From the NCBI GenBank assembly GCA_030278955.1, contig JAOANR010000014.1:14510068-14574067 (forward strand): a DNA stretch of 64,000 nucleotides, in the 5' to 3' direction. The notes under the pieces are model-generated. The model was not told the DNA's origin. It did no database searches and saw only the letters and a program-made list of their open reading frames with translations. Every line of letters starts with the position of its first letter. The stretch's first letter is position 1. The translations under genes were made by a program, and so were the position numbers. The DNA is from Hygrophila difformis (lineage: Eukaryota > Streptophyta > Magnoliopsida > Lamiales > Acanthaceae). Positions 10,608 through 23,729 of the stretch are shown one piece after another.

Positions 10608-13600
10608 TGTAACATCCCGGATAATTATTTCATAATTAATTTAATTAATTATGATTATTTAATCAATTGGGCTCCATTCCACATAAATAGTGGTAGAAGC
10701 CAATCCATAATTGGGAGAAATAAGAGAGCCCAAGACTATCCAAACCATTTCTAATTGAATAAGGAAGAAATGTAATGGTGAAATTGTGTGAGGGTTAAAT
10801 TGCAAATAAAAGAATTGCAAATAGGCCTTTGACCTTGCCTTGGAATAAATTGGGGAAAAATTAGATAATGGGACACTTCCACTCTCTTTCCCGTCACTGC
10901 CATGGAGCAAAATTTGGGAATTTGGAGACTCCACCGTCAAGGAGAAGAGGACGGCAGCGGAGGGTCCTCCAAAATGGAGCTTCAAGGTATGGCATGTCTC
11001 CTTCTCCCATTTCTCTTTTCTTGATCGAAATTTGGGGATTTATGGAGAAGAGTAGAATTCTTCGATTTTGGGAGGGAGGAGCCGACTGTCCACCGGAAGA
11101 AAGGAGGAAGAGACGGTGGCGTGGTGGAGGTGGCGCCGCTGTAGCGCGGCGCCGAGCAGCAGCAGCGGGCTGCCGCCCGCTGTGGTGGTGGTGAGCAGCG
11201 GCGCAGCCGCTGCTGTTGGGGGCGACGCCGGCGACTCGCCGGCGGTGCGGTGATGGTGACGGCTGTGTGGTGTGGTGGTGGTGCGGTGGCCGCGGTGGTG
11301 TTGGCGGCAGTGGTGGTGAACGGCGGCAGTGGTGGTGGTGGTGTTTGGGTGTTCTTCTATTTTATGTTTTTGGAATTTTAGTTTGGTTCTTTTTCCCTAA
11401 ATGTAGATTGAGTGCTAGAAATGTATTTTATGTGTGATTATAGCTTAAATGATAAATTGTAGAAGTTACATGGTTTTGGTGATTTTGATGTTCAATTATT
11501 TGATAATTCTTGAATAAATTGGATATGGGTACTTGGATGTGAGTGTTGGAAGCAATTTAGCTTGGTAAGTGTTGAGCTTGGATATGCATGATTTGTTAAA
11601 TGGGTGGATCTTTAAACTTAAGATTGTGTAGACTATTGGTAAATTGGTTTTATTGCTAAAGTGGGTTCATTGAATTATGTTGAGTTGGTTTTGGTGAGTA
11701 CTTGATATTGTGGTTGTAAATTGAGAATGCTTGGGATGCAATTAAGTGGAGTAGTTTTGATCCTTGAACGAACAAGTGTTGGGAATTTGAAATTGAAGTT
11801 GGTAAATGAGATTTAATTGTTTAAATTATTGGGGTTTCTATAAACTCATTTAAGTCCTTTGACATTGTTCATAATAGAGGTGTATCTATGTATTGGCTTT
11901 GTTGGACTATTTCAAGAATTTCCTAATTCTACGTTGGTAAACTTAGAATGAGAAATTGTTAACTTGGTGTGGGTTTGTGGGATTAATCTTTATTAATTGG
12001 TTTTGTTGAATCTAATTCTATGTAATAATCATAGAATGAGAATTGTTAAGTAGTTGGTGTGATGGGAGTGTAGAAGTGGATTGGAGTTGTTGTTGATGTT
12101 GGAAGGAGGAGGAGACAAGTATGTTGGTATTGATAAATTATTTTATTCTTACAATTGTATTTTTGCACAGGGAACATTCGTGGGTTTATCTAAAGCTTGG
12201 GGAGATTGAAGATGTTAAAAAGGAAGCTTTGAAGAGTGATAATCCCAGGCAAGGAGTAATTAGTAATCTGTAGATTAGGGAGTTAGACGAGATGCCTAAT
12301 GATTATTAAATTTATAATTGAACTAAGTCATGGCATGTTAACCTAGACGATTAGGATGTGAACCTAATTAGGTTATACTTTGGATTTAGGGACGTCTATG
12401 ACTAGACTGGCTCCCTAGGGATCTATTACTCGCTAGGTTAGAGCTAGTAGAGTTTATAATGGATGTAGAAGTGGTATATGAAACGTTACGTATTTATGAT
12501 AGGGGAACTTAGACGACTAGGGGTTTCTCTGACTATCATGTTACTTGATTATAGGAATGATGGCCTGTATCTTCTTATACTTGTGATTATTAATAAATAA
12601 GAATGTGAGGTATATACGTTGCCTGTGCTGATTATTATGTTATGTGAGAATTATGTTACAGATAAGGATTGGACTAGAATCTTTTTGAGTAAGGTATCAA
12701 AGATGAAATTGAGATATTATGTTCTTATTGGTACTGTGCCTTTGTGTGTGAGGTGTTATACCTCGGTGATACTTGTGTTATGCTACGGCATGTTTGGTAT
12801 ATGGGGAGTGAACCCTGTGCCATGACCGGCAATTGGGGAGTGAACCCTTTGCCATGACCCGCTAGACGCTGCTCTGGTCAGTGACGACTATCCGGCTCCT
12901 TCACCTATGTTATTGGCCCTGCGTAGGCTGTTTGTCCGCGGCGGGGGCGACGTTGACGGGCAGTTCATTGTGATGGGAGAGGGTGGTGTCCTCTCGCCAA
13001 TGATGACTGTCGACCATGGTTATTAGGAAACGCGTTAGATATGATTATCTGCTGCATTTAGGATAGATAGACACGTAGGTCATATCATTCATCTCATCAT
13101 TCATCATACATAATAATTGAAATGCATTTTATGGTTGAAGCACCGGTATGGGACGGTGTGATGTTTAAATATTGTATTTAATTTATGTTATTAATATATT
13201 CGAATTTATAATTATGTCATTTAATTCTCGTACTGTCTAATCTACTTATTACTGTTATTTCCTTGCTCAGTACTTTTGTACTGACCCTTGCTGTTGATGT
13301 TGTTTTATAGATTCTCCATGGATGGCGCATATCATGAGGATGGGGTTCGGGCTGAGCGAACTAGTATAGATTACTATTGTTTTAATTGTATTGTTGTGCA
13401 CAATCTGGGTTTATTTATATTGGTGTTATTAGGCTTTTGCCTTGTTAGTAAATGATTCAGGGCTTGTAGCCCGGATATGTTTTTGTTGTTCCTGGGATCA
13501 TTTTACTGTATATGTTCTTATTATGTTATTGCCTCGCTTCGTATTAGCTGTCTAAGCTGAGTGATCAACAGTTTAGTACAGTTTAATACGGCGGTGACGT

Positions 13601-13634
13601 CACGAAAATGGTTTTAAATTTTCGGGGCGTTACA
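10608..13634 (+). repeat. 5' LTR of the LARD element (3027 bp)
   Basis: Nearly identical to 16598-19624. A GC-rich block at 11060-11340 is full of GGTGGT/GGCGGC runs. A near-duplicate gggagtgaaccc...gccatgacc occurs at about 12804 and 12827. Short open frames here recur in the other LTR only because the LTRs are identical. Confidence 0.95.
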
Positions 13635-13637
13635 AAG

Positions 13638-13649
13638 TGGTATCAGAGC
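13638..13649 (+). other. Primer binding site (Met-tRNA type)
   Basis: tggtatcagagc begins three bases after the 5' LTR end at 13634, showing that the element can prime reverse transcription from supplied enzyme. Confidence 0.92.
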
Positions 13650-16584
13650 GGTTTGCTCTATTATGTGTTTAAAACTTGATAAAAGAATGCGGTGAGGTGT
13701 GCGGGGATTGCATATAGGGTAGGTTTTGCATTGTCTTATGCTAGTTAGATTTATTTTACGCTATAGCTTTTGTCAATTATACTGCGCGCCTTGTGGATTC
13801 AAGCCATGGTTTGCAAGATAACCATGGGTAGATAACAAGGATATTTTAAGGGGATCTATGTTTTAATTCAACTAGCAACTTATTTAGAAGTTGCTGAATA
13901 ACTATTGTTATTAATATTATTATTTGCTTGGGAATTCTACTAACTTGTGTGGTGATAATGCATGAGATCTGTCTGTAAGGTAAATTGCAAGTATTGAATA
14001 TCTAGATGACTTGATTATGAAGGATCGTCAGGAAGCACCCGATTCGTAAAGCGTTGGGTAATCAGCAACAACAAGTTCTTCTGTGGGGCCCGTAACTAAC
14101 TTGGAGCTGATTGGCACCTGCAAATCCGTGCTATACAGATGCGTAATGATGATCCATTGTCAGCAGATGATCAGAACATCAGGAGAATAATATCTCAGAT
14201 ATCTTTAAAATTTAAAGATATATAGGGTAACTCATTCGATTGTATTGATCGACGGATTTATGATGATATTCAATTTGAGACATCGAATTGAGTGTACCGC
14301 AAAGATTAATTGGAGGCGTTTATGCAAGTGAATGTTCTGAGGCACGATGCTCGCATGCTAATATTTGTACCCCTGTTATTGGTTATGTTTTATCTCTAAA
14401 TCCTTCTTTTCATTTTCCTTATTAGGAGAGAATGAATTCCTTTATTATTCTTCTTTATTTCTTTTGAAAATCCTACTGTGTACGTTTCAGTACCAGTTCT
14501 TTTCTTCGAGTTAAACTTTTCTGTTAGTATCTTGTAATGTCAATCACTCTTGAGGCCATCCGAATGGTCCTCATTGATACTTTATCAGCATTGATATTTT
14601 TCTATCGCTTTGATATTTTAATAGTTCGAATTACCTGTCATCTACAGTGGTATATTATCTATGTATTATTTACAATTTTTCAAACTCTTCTACAGTTTCC
14701 CAAAATTTTGTACTATATTCTCACTGACTTCCTTACATTTTTGGGAAGTTTCTGTAGTACCTGTTTGAGCGTGAGGTAGCTCTCTCCTTTCATTTAATTA
14801 TTCCTCATTTTATATTCTGTACTACTATTCTATCCGGAGTAGAGTAGTTTCTTACTGGACATTTTGTTAGTGCGTTCTATTCTCTACTGATTTATTATCT
14901 CTATAATGAATTGGAGTCTCTATCAATCAGTCAGTAGGATTCCTTCTGCCAATCTGAGTCAACTCGTTATCGGTTCACTTATTTGATTATATTTGTTCCG
15001 TTATAGAATGATGCCCATCTTAGTATTCTTGTTCCCACGATATATTTCCATATCATTTCGAAAATCATTATACTTGGTATCTACTTGGCATCCTTCCAGT
15101 AATTTTAATTCTTTTACCATTCCGATTCTTTTTCACTAAAAATCGGACTTCTGTCCACTTCGCGAATTCCTTTTAACTGAATCAGCATCATTCCACACTA
15201 TGTCTATTTATCTTCATTTTCTACTATACGGTGACGTGTAGACTTTTAACTTCTAGTAGGGAAAATGATAAGGCTTATGCAAGTCCTTCTATTTCCTACT
15301 ATCTCCCCTTCAAGTATAATACTTGAGGGTAATCAGGTGTGATTAATGCACCCTGATAATCAGCTTCTAGTTGCATTGCCTTCAACTCATTATTTCGAAC
15401 ACTCTTTACTGGTGCAAGCATCTTGTTGTAAAACAAAGCGCTCTACCTATCTGTATTCATTGTGTTCTGCAAATAATGATTTTAGTTGTTTGCATTTCTT
15501 TCCATCTGTATCGGAAGATTGTGGCTCCCGATATAATTCGGAATTTACCATATTCTTGGAAATTCAATTTCACCGTCTACTTTGTCTTGGAGATTATTTG
15601 TTTCTTTTTGTGGTGCAGACTTATCCCAGGGCGAGGAATCCTAGTGAACTGTTGAAATAACACTGCACTTTGTGCAATTTCTATAAGGGGGTATGAAGCA
15701 AAACATCCTACAGTACGAACTTGGGAGCGACTAATTCAAAATGTAAATGGACTATTCGGAGCAGAACTCAGTCCTAACACAATCTAAATAGATTCTCAAG
15801 GAATAATTAACTGTTTTAACAGTTAAGAATTGTGTCAGATATCCTCAGAATGAGATGAAATTCGGGAATTCCATCAGGACTAGGGCTTCTAGCCATAAAT
15901 TGAGATGACTCCCGGGATAAAATTTACTAAAGTTTGGATCAATAAGCATGGAAATTAAGCGGATTGTATTAAATTTCCAATGCTCCAATGAGAAAGTGCA
16001 AGACTGACAATAGAATTGTGAGACGAGATGCAACGAAACACAGAGTTTACGGCCACATTGTTGATTGCTCTCCAGGACATGAAGTAAAAGTGTGAGAAGG
16101 AACCACGACAGGAGCTTGAGACTCGCGAGTTTCCAACGTATAGTGAACTCATTTAAAGGGAGACAAATCTAATTGATCCGTCGAATGTCAATGGAGATTT
16201 AGAGAAAAAGGCTACTGCTTGATATGAAACGCCGGATTTAATCTGGATTTTAATGACTAAATATGAGTTTGTAAGTTGGTTCCAGTGTAAGTGGGAGGAA
16301 CACCTGAAGATGTTTAAGTTTCTCTTGCAATAGTCAACCACGTTCGAGTGTCAGGTTGACAAGGGTCGAGAATATGAATCATACTAAAGACGAGTAATCA
16401 ATCAAGGATGAAGTACTTATTATAAGACGTTCTAAATGGAGAAAGAACTATGGTGTCAACCTGTGACAAGGACACGACGTCAGGGACTGATAGAAGCGTG
16501 TGTTTAGATGTTCAGAGTTGGAGCTCACCCCAATTCAGTGAAGATAACATATTGATCCATATCCATTCGAGGACGAATGATCCT
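13650..16584. other. LARD interior, no recognisable coding capacity
   Basis: The longest open frames are about 100 codons (15346-15660, two frames) and resemble no retroelement protein. No zinc knuckle, DSG/DTG, YxDD or integrase motif was found on either strand. The last 60 bases (gaggacgaatga...) resemble the 3' untranslated tail of Tekay-like gypsy elements. Confidence 0.7.
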
Positions 16585-16597
16585 AAGGGGGAGGGAA
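16585..16597 (+). other. Polypurine tract of the LARD element
   Basis: aagggggagggaa directly abuts the 3' LTR start at 16598. Confidence 0.9.
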
Positions 16598-19500
16598 TGT
16601 AACATCCCGGATAATTATTTCATAATTAATTTAATTAATTATGATTATTTAATCAATTGGGCTCCATTCCACATAAATAGTGGTAGAAGCCAATCCATAA
16701 TTGGGAGAAATAAGAGAGCCCAAGACTATCCAAACCATTTCTAATTGAATAAGGAAGAAATGTAATGGTGAAATTGTGTGAGGGTTAAATTGCAAATAAA
16801 AGAATTGCAAATAGGCCTTTGACCTTGCCTTGGAATAAATTGGGGAAAAATTAGATAATGGGACACTTCCACTCTCTTTCCCGTCACTGCCATGGAGCAA
16901 AATTTGGGGATTTGGAGACTCCACCGTCAAGGAGAAGAGGACGGCAGCGGAGGGTCCTCCAAAATGGAGCTTCAAGGTATGGCATGTCTCCTTCTCCCAT
17001 TTCTCTTTTCTTGATCGAAATTTGGGGATTTATGGAGAAGAGTAGAATTCTTCGATTTTGGGAGGGAGGAGCCGACTGTCCACCGGAAGAAAGGAGGAAG
17101 AGACGGTGGCGTGGTGGAGGTGGCGCCGCTGTAGCGCGGCGCCGAGCAGCAGCAGCGGGCTGCCGCCCGCTGTGGTGGTGGTGAGCAGCGGCGCAGCCGC
17201 TGCTGTTGGGGGCGACGCCGGCGACTCGCCGGCGGTGCGGTGATGGTGACGGCTGTGTGGTGTGGTGGTGGTGCGGTGGCCGCGGTGGTGTTGGCGGCAG
17301 TGGTGGTGAACGGCGGCAGTGGTGGTGGTGGTGTTTGGGTGTTCTTCTATTTTATGTTTTTGTAATTTTAGTTTGGTTCTTTTTCCCTAAATGTAGATTG
17401 AGTGCTAGAAATGTATTTTATGTGTGATTATAGCTTAAATGATAAATTGTAGAAGTTACATGGTTTTGGTGATTTTGATGTTCAATTATTTGATAATTCT
17501 TGAATAAATTGGATATGGGTACTTGGATGTGAGTGTTGGAAGCAATTTAGCTTGGTAAGTGTTGAGCTTGGATATGCATGATTTGTTAAATGGGTGGATC
17601 TTTAAACTTAAGATTGTGTAGACTATTGGTAAATTGGTTTTATTGCTAAAGTGGGTTCATTGAATTATGTTGAGTTGGTTTTGGTGAGTACTTGATATTG
17701 TGGTTGTAAATTGAGAATGCTTGGGATGCAATTAAGTGGAGTAGTTTTGATCCTTGAACGAACAAGTGTTGGGAATTTGAAATTGAAGTTGGTAAATGAG
17801 ATTTAATTGTTTAAATTATTGGGGTTTCTATAAACTCATTTAAGTCCTTTGACATTGTTCATAATAGAGGTGTATCTATGTATTGGCTTTGTTGGACTAT
17901 TTCAAGAATTTCCTAATTCTACGTTGGTAAACTTAGAATGGGAAATTGTTAACTTGGTGTGGGTTTGTGGGATTAATCTTTATTAATTGGTTTTGTTGAA
18001 TCTAATTCTATGTAATAATCATAGAATGAGAATTGTTAAGTAGTTGGTGTGATGGGAGTGTAGAAGTGGATTGGAGTTGTTGTTGATGTTGGAAGGAGGA
18101 GGAGACAAGTATGTTGGTATTGATAAATTATTTTATTCTTACAATTGTATTTTTGCACAGGGAACATTCGTGGGTTTATCTAAAGCTTGGGGAGATTGAA
18201 GATGTTAAAAAGGAAGCTTTGAAGAGTGATAATCCCAGGCAAGGAGTAATTAGTAATCTGTAGATTAGGGAGTTAGACGAGATGCCTAATGATTATTAAA
18301 TTTATAATTGAACTAAGTCATGGCATGTTAACCTAGACGATTAGGATGTGAACCTAATTAGGTTATACTTTGGATTTAGGGACGTCTATGACTAGACTGG
18401 CTCCCTAGGGATCTATTACTCGCTAGGTTAGAGCTAGTAGAGTTTATAATGGATGTAGAAGTGGTATATGAAACGTTACGTATTTATGATAGGGGAACTT
18501 AGACGACTAGGGGTTTCTCTGACTATCATGTTACTTGATTATAGGAATGATGGCCTGTATCTTCTTATACTTGTGATTATTAATAAATAAGAATGTGAGG
18601 TATATACGTTGCCTGTGCTGATTATTATGTTATGTGAGAATTATGTTACAGATAAGGATTGTACTAGAATCTTTTTGAGTAAGGTATCAAAGATGAAATT
18701 GAGATATTATGTTCTTATTGGTACTGTGCCTTTGTGTGTGAGGTGTTATACCTCGGTGATACTTGTGTTATGCTACGGCATGTTTGGTATATGGGGAGTG
18801 AACCCTGTGCCATGACCGGCAATTGGGGAGTGAACCCTTTGCCATGACCCGCTAGACGCTGCTCTGGTCAGTGACGACTATCCGGCTCCTTCACCTATGT
18901 TATTGGCCCTGCGTAGGCTGTTCGTCCGCGGCGGGGGCGACGTTGACGGGCAGTTCATTGTGATGGGAGAGGGTGGTGTCCTCTCGCCAATGATGACTGT
19001 CGGCCATGGTTATTAGGAAACGCGTTAGACATGATTATCTGCTGCATTTAGGATAGATAGACACGTAGGTCATATCATTCATCTCATCATTCATCATACA
19101 TAATAATTGAAATGCATTTTATGGTTGAAGCACCGGTATGGGACGATGTGATGTTTAAATATTGTATTTAATTTATGTTATTAATATATTCGAATTTATA
19201 ATTATGTCATTTAATTCTCGTACTGTCTAATCTACTTATTACTGTTATTTCCTTGCTCAGTACTTTTGTACTGACCCTTGCTGTTGATGTTGTTTTATAG
19301 ATTCTCCATGGATGGCGCATATCATGAGGATGGGGTTCGGGCTGAGCGAACTAGTATAGATTACTATTGTTTTAATTGTATTGTTGTGCACAATCTGGGT
19401 TTATTTATATTGGTGTTATTAGGCTTTTGCCTTGTTAGTAAATGATTCAGGGCTTGTAGCCCGGATATGTTTTTGTTGTTCCTGGGATCATTTTACTGTA

Positions 19501-19624
19501 TATGTTCTTATTATGTTATTGCCTCGCTTCGTATTAGCTGTCTAAGCTGAGTGATCAACAGTTTAGTACAGTTTAATACGGCGGTGACGTCACGAAAATG
19601 GTTTTAAATTTTCGGGGCGTTACA
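16598..19624 (+). repeat. 3' LTR of the LARD element (3027 bp)
   Basis: Same length as the 5' LTR. Differences were seen at positions corresponding to 10920, about 11372, about 11951, about 12671, about 12923, about 13013, about 13030 and about 13146. It is followed by the target duplication atcaa. Confidence 0.95.
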
Positions 19625-20380
19625 ATCAACTACAGACATTATTTTATTATAAATATTCTTCTCATTATCAATCAACAAAGGTAACAACTTAGCATGATCC
19701 GCTTACATTTCTTCCTTATTATAATATGTTTCTTCTAGTATCAATAGATAATTTGTTTCAAACGTTAAAACTTCATTCAATACCGGTATTCCAGAGAAAA
19801 TTTCCAAACTTATAGAACTTGCAGCAATTAACATTTCAATATGAACTTACTTTGATCATTCACAATCACAATTTACTAACAAAGCTAGATTTATATTTGT
19901 TGTTCGTCAATTGCAAATCTGTTAAAATATAGATTAATGAATTACATCATCTGTTGTTTAAATGTTACACTTTTACGTTTTGGGTATTTGGAAATAAGTG
20001 TTACATTACCATATTTAAAATATTTTTAAAGTTAATAATTTTTATTAATGTACTTAAATTATTAAGTTTTTTATATTCATTTAAATAAAACTCAAAATGA
20101 ATAAAGTCAGATGTGACTTATTTTATTTATTTAATTACTTCAACTAAATAAATTTTATTAACTTACCTTAAATCTTGTGTCACTTCATATAGTGTTACAC
20201 TTATTCTACGGAGGGAGCATTTCTTAAAAAATATTCTCTCTGTCGCACTCAAAGTGTCTCATTTTGAGTTTTTAAAATTATTTATTGATCAACTTTGACC
20301 TAATGTTATCATAATTAGATAAAAAAAAATATTCAAATTCGATCTTGTTAGATATGTCTAATCATGTAGTTTTAGAATAT
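19625..20380. repeat. AT-rich spacer with remnants of Stowaway-like MITEs
   Basis: After the target duplication the host sequence continues with no gene. A MITE-type end acggagggag lies at about 20206-20215. A second one opens at about 20237 (ctctctgtcgcactc) and contains the family core gatcttgttagatatgtct. It appears to be interrupted by the intact MITE at 20382. Confidence 0.5.
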
Positions 20381-20381
20381 A

Positions 20382-20707
20382 CTCCCTCCGTCCCACTAAT
20401 TATGTCTCACTTTTCTTTTTTGTCCATCTCACTTCAATTGTTATCTCCTTTTTAGGAAACAATTAAATACAAACACACTCCCATCATATCAAACAATAAA
20501 TAAATATATTAAAATTTCATACACACAACTATCACATCACACATAAATATATCAATTAAAAATTCAAACACATTCCAATCACATCACATAAATTCCTAAT
20601 TTACCCCCACTTTAAACACTAATCTATCCCTACATTAAATAACAACTATCCCCACATAAAAAACTGTGCCCAAAAGAAATAGGATACTATTAGTGGGAGG
20701 GAAGGAG
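20382..20707. mobile_element. Stowaway-like MITE (Tc1/mariner type)
   Basis: Inverted ends ctccctccgtcccacta / tagtgggagggaaggag are flanked by TA on both sides (20380-20381 and 20708-20709). The interior is AT-rich and non-coding. From 20710 to 23262 there is only AT-rich sequence with low-complexity open frames. Confidence 0.8.
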
Positions 20708-22084
20708 TACATTTTACATAATTTTTACATATGTACATTTTAAGATATTAAATGTTAAAAAAATATATTGGACGACGTGTCCAAAATTTTTTAGTCATGA
20801 ATAATGGGATAGAGGGGTAGATTAAAAAAATTAAATTTTCTTTCTTTATTTACTGATGGATCTATTCGCAACTATGTCACTGTATATTACTTTTAAGAGA
20901 AGTGACATACTTTTGTGAAAACATGGTCTATATATACATTTTTTAATATATACAATATTTTTTATATATTCATTAATTTATCTTTTAATAATATAAATTC
21001 CATAATATACTGCAAATTCCATTTAAATTTGGAATTCTATTTTTAAAAAAAAAAACTGAAAATTGTGGGAACTTCATATAAAATAAAAATTAAATATCTT
21101 TTAAAAACTAAAAATTTGGATTTTCATATACACATTAATATATCTTTAACATGAATAAATAAATCAGATGTGCAATTTACATTTTGCTTACATCATCCAC
21201 CACAAATAATATATATATATATATAATTAAAATTGAGACTAAACTAACAAAAAATTACCGGCATTATAATATGTTCATCATATTCAAATATAAACACAAC
21301 GGTTCTTATTTGCCATTGCAAAACCTCATCATAATTATAGTGTAAAAAATAAAAATTTGTAAATAAATACTAATGCAGGAAAAAAAATTAAAATAAATAA
21401 AATAAAAATGTAAAATAATAAAATCTGAATAAATAAAAATAAAAAATGCAAATAAATAAAATCCAACATAGATAAAATAAAAAATGTAAAATTTCAAATT
21501 TTATCCTCAAATCTTTTTAAAAGTGAATATATAGTGACACGATAGGATGATAGAGTGATATTTCATAAGTAAATAATAGATTTTATACACGATAGACTAA
21601 AATCTATAATGAATAAATAACTAAATACGGAAATCTAAAATTAGTAAACTAAAAATGCAAAATAATATAGATAAAATAAAATATGAAAAATTTCGAATTT
21701 CAAATCTTTCAAATCTTTTTAAAAGTGAATATGGTAGAAATTCCATATATATTTCAAAAACTGAAAATCTATAATAAATAAATGTGAAAATCTAAAATTG
21801 ATAAATTAAAAATTACAAAAATTTATAAAAATTAGAAATTCGAAATGGAGACACCACATTAAATGTAGGATGGGTTGTTCACTAATGTTTTAATATATAT
21901 AGATGACAAATTTAATAATTAATATTTTATATTTTAAATTAAATTGACTCCGGCAAAAAATGAAAAAGAAAATAATGAGTTTGTCTATTAACACATACTA
22001 TATGCAATTATGCATTATGCATAATTATGCGTAAAATAATGTTTAAAATATTTAATTTTATTATTGTAGTATTTGGATATCACA

Positions 22085-22130
<46 letters not shown>
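22085..22130. repeat. (AAT)n microsatellite
   Basis: About 15 perfect AAT units; the surrounding kilobases are extremely AT-rich and gene-free. The apparent polyasparagine frame here is the repeat itself. Confidence 0.95.
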
Positions 22131-23262
22131 TTGTCGATATACTAATAAGGTGTATTTTATTGTTTTATGAAAATGGAAGTCTACAAAATTATAAAGTATA
22201 TTTATTAGGAGATAAGCTTGCAAATAATTATTATATTTTTGGTCCTAATTCTATAAAATTATAAAAAAATTGCGCATAAAATTTTAATTGTTTTAATATT
22301 AAATGAATTTTGGTCTTTAGGCTAATTCTTAAAAAATATTCTTGTGGGTCAATGTGCAATTTTTAAAATTTTATTTATTTGCAAGAATACCCACAATCTA
22401 ATTAAAAATTCATAATTTATTTAACAAAATTCAAATTTATTCAGTTGTACCAAATACAATTATTTATATATTTACTAGAAGATAATATTTATTAAATAAT
22501 AATAATTAAAATTTTATTATAAGTATTTACTACCCAATATATATAACTCTCCATATATAAAATAAAAAATAAAATATTTTACCCCTTAAAGTCTTGTAAA
22601 TTTTTGGGGGTCAATTTCAAAGAATAAAACTTAGAGGTACTAAACCTAAAGTTTCTATTGTTGTGAGGTATATATCTCCAAATACCCCTAAATTAATAGA
22701 TGTTACATAATAATTTTTAATTTTATAGTAAATATATAATATTTTATTTTATGTGTATCACCTTTATTATACTTTAATATCTTTTTACTGTTATTTAAAA
22801 ATATTAGTTGAATATTTACCCTAAATATTTACCAAGATATATTTATTAACTTTCACAAAATATATTTATTTAAAAAGTTTAAAATTTATTATTTAATAAA
22901 TATTATTATTTTAAAATTTAAAAATAATTTTATTTTGTATAAATGAATAAATTTAAAATTAATCAAATAAATTATGATTTTTTTAATTGGATGATGAGTA
23001 TTTTGCAAATAAACAAAATTGACCTAAGGGACCTAAGGACCAAAACTGGAACAAATCCTATGTCTCAGAAAATTTCATAAATTTGGACTAAAAGTAGAAA
23101 TTTTATAAAATTAGAACAAAAATAGGTGAGAGAAAATTTTATGGGATCAAAAATGAATTTTTCCCAGAGATAATAAAAGTATGGCTAGGAGTATTACTTA
23201 AAATTTGGAATTAACATTAAAAAAAAAAGCATAACAAGCAAAATAAGAAAAGAAAAAAAAAA

Positions 23263-23381
23263 GACCAACAGCAGTTGGCTTGAGTGGATGGGGCTCTAGT
23301 CGCTTAAGCAAGGTCTCAGGTTCGAGCCTTGTGTATGCAAAAAACTGTTTTGGGAGAGGATACCCTGGTATTCACCTAAAA
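23263..23381 (+). mobile_element. tRNA-derived SINE, copy 1
   Basis: Starts gaccaacagcagttggcttg and carries a B-box-like ggttcgagcc. The tail ttcacctaaa is followed by a direct copy of the upstream flank (aataagaaaagaaaaaa on both sides), i.e. a target duplication of about 20 bases. A second copy lies inverted at 33090-33203. The bases from 23382 to 23729 hold no recognised gene. Confidence 0.8.
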
Positions 23382-23729
23382 AAATAAGAAAAGAAAAAAA
23401 AAAACTTGGATACGGTTTTCGTGTAAATTTTCTTGGGGTAGTCATTCATTAATATATTAAGATTAGGAATATAGGATAAACTTGGGGTCTAGGAATAGAG
23501 GATTTGTTGGCACCAAATCAACCCAAAGAATTTCTTTTTCATACCGTATATAACCCCTCGGTGTTTTAATCCAATCCCGATAGGAATTTTTTGAAACCAT
23601 CCTAAATTTGACTCTTCCCAATTCTGTAAAAACCATCAATGGCGTTTGCCCATTTTCTAAAAGCTTAGTTTTGAGAGGTGTGGGAGTTTAGGAGCAAGGA
23701 GGGAGCCTTATTACTTATTTTTATTAAAA

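Larger units (their letters stand above)
10608..19624 (+). mobile_element. Complete non-autonomous LTR element (LARD type), very young
   Basis: Two 3027-bp LTRs (10608-13634 and 16598-19624), TG..CA termini, a perfect 5-bp target duplication atcaa (10603-10607 and 19625-19629), a Met-tRNA primer site and a polypurine tract. The interior is only 2963 bp and encodes no recognisable gag, protease, RT or integrase. Eight substitutions and no indels were seen between the LTRs (about 0.26%). The LTR ends (TGTAACATCCCGG...GGGGCGTTACA) and the tail before the polypurine tract resemble Tekay/Del-type gypsy elements, so it is probably a gypsy derivative mobilised in trans. Confidence 0.93.

Noticed and set aside
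10868..11437. Open frames of 61-108 codons, rich in Gly/Arg/Trp/Ala, repeated at 16858-17427
   Set aside because: They lie in GC-rich GGTGGT/GGCGGC sequence of the two LTRs and are duplicated only because the LTRs are. No recognisable domain.
15346..15660. Two overlapping open frames of about 100 codons in the LARD interior
   Set aside because: No similarity to retroelement proteins and both frames open by chance-like composition; not called as genes.
23263..23381. Functional tRNA gene (B-box-like ggttcgagcc)
   Set aside because: No cloverleaf can be drawn, and there is a poly(A)-like tail, a long target duplication and a second copy: a SINE.
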